In this document: positions 12,199 to 14,455 of the stretch, piece by piece
Position numbering within the stretch: position 1 is the stretch's first letter
How the letters are laid out: the number at the start of each line of letters is the position of its first letter
Assembly: GCA_030633795.1 (NCBI GenBank)
Contig: DAOWCB010000008.1
Coordinates: 1-14,455, forward strand
DNA: 14,455 nt
Reading direction: 5' to 3'
DNA from: Candidatus Aminicenantota bacterium
GTDB lineage: Bacteria > Acidobacteriota > Aminicenantia > Aminicenantales > Aminicenantaceae
The notes under the pieces: generated by a model
Databases searched by the model: none
Told to the model about the DNA's origin: nothing
What the model saw: only the letters and a program-made list of their open reading frames with translations
Made by a program: the position numbers and the translations under genes

Positions 12199-14334
12199 TT
12201 AGTGGAATTTTCGTCCCCATAGGAGGAAGATAAAGCAGAAGGAGTTGACCAAAAAAATATACTTTGCAAGAAGGGGCAATCCGAAAAGAGGGATGAGCAA
12301 CGAGGATACGGCCAAAGCACCTAAAAAGGACCCCAGCAAATCCAGCCCATACCCGGCTCCATAGTTTTTTTTCTCCTTCAAGTACAAATGATTGGACACA
12401 ATGAATAAATCTCCTCCCAGATAGCCCAAAAATACAAGATACAGGAAAAAGAAAATTTCGGGAGGTTGAGATTTCAGCCACAAGATCAGCACGAATATGA
12501 GCAGGATGAATCCAAACTGAATGATAAGAAGTTCGAGATATCCTTTTTTCTTTCTTTTTTTTCCTCGAAGAGCTCCTAAAAAAAGGCCAACCATGAAAGA
12601 AGCAAAAAGCAGGGCGACTTTTTGATAGAGATATCCATAAAAGGTTTGGAATGCGATGAGCATAATGATTTCGACGGTTATGGTTGTCAACCCCATCACA
12701 GCGAGAGGAAGAAGAAAAAAAGATGATTTTTTGTGTCTCCAACCCAATAGGACCATGATGAGCAGCAATCCGATCAGCGGGGCATCGAGCAGCCAAAATC
12801 TCCCAAGTCGAGAAGTAAGCCGAAACAGAGAAGACTCTAGGCCTTGAAATTGCGAGTTCCACAAAACAGAATTGTAATAATAACTGATAGGGACAAGATC
12901 AAGATTGATGGATTTTTGACCTTGAACGAGTTTCTCTTTCAGCAAACTAAGCCTAAACGGGCTAAGGCGGGAGAACAGAGAATGTGAGCTGATGTAGGTG
13001 TTTTTGAGATCTAGCCGGTCGATTTTTTGAGACAATTCTTGATGATCGAGAGAGATCGGAGCCGAACTGGCAAGAAAGATGTTGGAATCTCCAGGAACGA
13101 TACCTATTTCAGGGAAAACCTCTTTTAATGTGAAGTAGAGAGAGGCAAGGAAATTCTGGAGTTCATCGCTGATGTAATTCTCGGCTGAGGAAACGCGGAA
13201 GGAAAAAATTCCATCCGGTGCAAGGTTGCTTTTGACTTGCGAAAAAAATTCCTTGGTGTAAAATCGATTGATCTGTGCTGTGGATGGGTCGGGAAGGTTA
13301 AGAATGATTGCGTCATAGGTGTCGGGAGTTTTTTTCAAGAAGGCCCGTCCATCTTGGAAATAGATTTGGACTCTTGTGTCTTTGAGAGAATCTCTTTCTT
13401 GTTGAGGGAGGTATTTGAGAGACAAACGGATTATTCCCGGATCGAGCTCGACATAATCCACCTGGGTTTTTGGATATTTGAGAGCTTGTACCAGGCTTCC
13501 ACCAGCTCCACCGCCGATCAAAAGGACTTTTTCCGCTTGAGGCCTCTGCAACAGGGCAAAGTGGACGGATTCTTCAGATGAGGCAAGATTGGGAAATGAA
13601 TAAATCAAAAGAGTGTTGTTATACAAGGAGAGCATTTCTTTTGTTTGAATAACTTGTAGCTTTCCAAACGGAGTATCCATGCTCTCGATTATTTCAAATG
13701 GTTTCCAGTGGATTTTTTGACTGGGGAGATCAAATACCCAAAAAGCGGCCAAAAAGAGGAGGATAAAAAGAAAACAGAAGATCTGGTTCCTTTTGTGTAA
13801 AAACAGGAATACCATCAACGAGACTATGGCCCCGATGATAGCGGTCGCTTGCCAGTTTGAAAAGGCTGGGATGAAGAAGAAATAGACAGCTATCCCAGCA
13901 ACCGCCGATCCCAACGACTCCATCAGATACACTTGTGTGACATTTCCTTTCAGGAATATGGCGTTGAACACGAATAGAGCACCGAGGGGAAAGCTGATGA
14001 TCAACGAAAGACCCAGCGAAAAGAAAAGCATCGGAGTTATCCCCGTGATTTCGCCTGGGAGGGTATGAAGAATAAAACGGGAGAATCGCAACAGGACCAA
14101 ACAAACTGGGAAAACGAGAATGACAAGATAATAAATGTAAGGAATGCTGGAAATATTCCATTTGATTCTTGAAGCAAAAAGACTGCCAACTCCTCCCCAG
14201 AGAAGCCATGAAGCGAGAATAAAACCAAACGTGATTTCATTTCCGTAAAAATGGACAGAAAATTCTCTCAGCAGGTAGATTTGGAAAGAGAGGGCGAGAA
14301 AGCCCAATAGAAAAGGAGGCAGATGTTTTCTCAT
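12199..14334 (-). CDS. Multi-spanning membrane protein with spermidine-synthase-like domain
   Basis: A 711-residue protein. About six or seven hydrophobic segments occupy residues 8-202, a soluble domain spans about 205-480, and a second set of roughly six hydrophobic segments runs from about 505 to the end. The soluble domain has a Rossmann-type SAM-binding motif GGGAGG (274-279), an acidic motif VELD (295-298), DGR (328-330) and NLPDP (346-350), matching the spermidine/spermine synthase superfamily. In true SpeE the glycine motif is GGGDGG and the later motif begins with a catalytic Asp (DSSDP-type). Here these acidic residues are Ala and Asn, so ordinary putrescine aminopropyl transfer is doubtful; a methyl- or aminopropyl-transferase for another substrate is possible. 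Membrane-fused SpeE-like proteins are known in bacteria but poorly characterised. The start overlaps a possible upstream stop (ATGA). The stop codon lies in the border motif of the repeat array. Confidence 0.85.
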   Translation of the reverse strand: MRKHLPPFLLGFLALSFQIYLLREFSVHFYGNEITFGFILASWLLWGGVGSLFASRIKWNISSIPYIYYLVILVFPVCLVLLRFSRFILHTLPGEITGITPMLFFSLGLSLIISFPLGALFVFNAIFLKGNVTQVYLMESLGSAVAGIAVYFFFIPAFSNWQATAIIGAIVSLMVFLFLHKRNQIFCFLFILLFLAAFWVFDLPSQKIHWKPFEIIESMDTPFGKLQVIQTKEMLSLYNNTLLIYSFPNLASSEESVHFALLQRPQAEKVLLIGGGAGGSLVQALKYPKTQVDYVELDPGIIRLSLKYLPQQERDSLKDTRVQIYFQDGRAFLKKTPDTYDAIILNLPDPSTAQINRFYTKEFFSQVKSNLAPDGIFSFRVSSAENYISDELQNFLASLYFTLKEVFPEIGIVPGDSNIFLASSAPISLDHQELSQKIDRLDLKNTYISSHSLFSRLSPFRLSLLKEKLVQGQKSINLDLVPISYYYNSVLWNSQFQGLESSLFRLTSRLGRFWLLDAPLIGLLLIMVLLGWRHKKSSFFLLPLAVMGLTTITVEIIMLIAFQTFYGYLYQKVALLFASFMVGLFLGALRGKKRKKKGYLELLIIQFGFILLIFVLILWLKSQPPEIFFFLYLVFLGYLGGDLFIVSNHLYLKEKKNYGAGYGLDLLGSFLGALAVSSLLIPLFGLPLLAKYIFLVNSFCFIFLLWGRKFH

Positions 14335-14455
14335 GCGTGAAATCTAGGCCCAAACTCCTGGAATCGGATTCCCACAGAATTTACCTTTTCCACCATGTAT
14401 TTCGATTTTTTGGTTGTGATATTGGATTCTTTCGATAATTTTGTTCTCGCAGTTG
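14335..14455 (-). CDS. Possible 3' end of an upstream gene, unidentified
   Basis: One minus-strand frame is open from the window edge to a TGA at about 14335 that would overlap the ATG of the membrane-protein gene as ATGA, ending in GIRFQEFGPRFHA. Another frame is open to a TAG at 14344-14346 and ends in GNPIPGVWA. I favour the first because tight overlaps are the rule in this window, but I cannot identify a family from about 40 residues, and the stretch could be non-coding. No promoter or terminator is evident in these bases. Confidence 0.3.

Larger units (their letters stand above)
11758..12201. repeat. CTGAATTA border motif occurring three times around the tandem elements
   Basis: CTGAATTA occurs at 11758-11765, 11973-11980 and 12194-12201, giving units of 215 and 221 bp. 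It forms the outer end of each element, and its third occurrence includes the TAA stop codon (12201-12199, minus strand) of the membrane-protein gene. This pattern fits either target-site duplication or a recombination core left by tandem insertion or unequal crossing over. It is also half of the closing stem, so structural constraint alone could conserve it. Confidence 0.6.

Overview
The window looks like bacterial DNA from a strict anaerobe. Evidence: Shine-Dalgarno sequences precede nearly every gene, a sigma70-like promoter is visible, and almost every protein is an oxygen-sensitive iron-sulfur or flavin electron-transfer subunit. No rRNA, tRNA or other taxonomic marker is present, so the phylum is not decided; an uncultured fermentative or CO2-fixing anaerobe (for example an Aminicenantes-like lineage) is only a guess. 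All genes I accept are on the minus strand and are read from right to left.

Right end (about 12199-14455): the tail of an unidentified upstream gene, then a 711-residue multi-spanning membrane protein with a spermidine-synthase-like methyltransferase-fold domain whose usual catalytic acidic residues are changed.

Middle gap (11641-12198): 558 bp without a protein gene, but full of structure. Two tandem copies (211 and 213 bp) of an element fold, on paper, into the same four-way junction: a closing stem made by the element ends, a long arm with internal loops, a 3-bp hairpin, and a long AT-looped hairpin whose stem sequence differs between copies yet stays complementary. About 14 pairs that would be A.C mismatches on the plus strand are G.U pairs on the minus strand, against one case the other way, which points to a functional minus-strand RNA (or minus-strand single-stranded DNA). 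An 8-bp motif, CTGAATTA, borders each copy and overlaps the stop codon of the membrane-protein gene. Immediately downstream in the direction of transcription are a TTGACA-N17-TTTACT promoter, a perfect TATAAT and an 18-bp inverted repeat, all in front of the main operon.

Left and centre (1-11640): one tightly packed 12-gene operon with overlaps or gaps of 0-52 nt. Order: hdrC, hdrB, korD, korA, korB, korC, hdrA, flxD (mvhD-like), flxC, flxB, flxA, frdB-like, frdA-like (cut by the window edge; 12 complete genes plus this partial one). It joins three modules usually found apart: a four-subunit 2-oxoacid:ferredoxin oxidoreductase (probably 2-oxoglutarate), an HdrABC-FlxABCD NAD(P)H-linked electron-bifurcating complex, and a soluble fumarate-reductase-like flavoprotein with its iron-sulfur partner. 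The kor genes sit inside the hdr set.

Inferred working model: FlxA takes electrons from NAD(P)H, FlxBCD pass them to the FAD of HdrA, and HdrA splits them between a low-potential ferredoxin path (KorD/KorABC, succinyl-CoA + CO2 to 2-oxoglutarate) and a high-potential path (HdrBC and/or FrdBA, fumarate to succinate). This would tie two consecutive steps of the reductive TCA branch together energetically. The reverse direction (2-oxoglutarate oxidation with confurcation) is equally compatible with the sequence.
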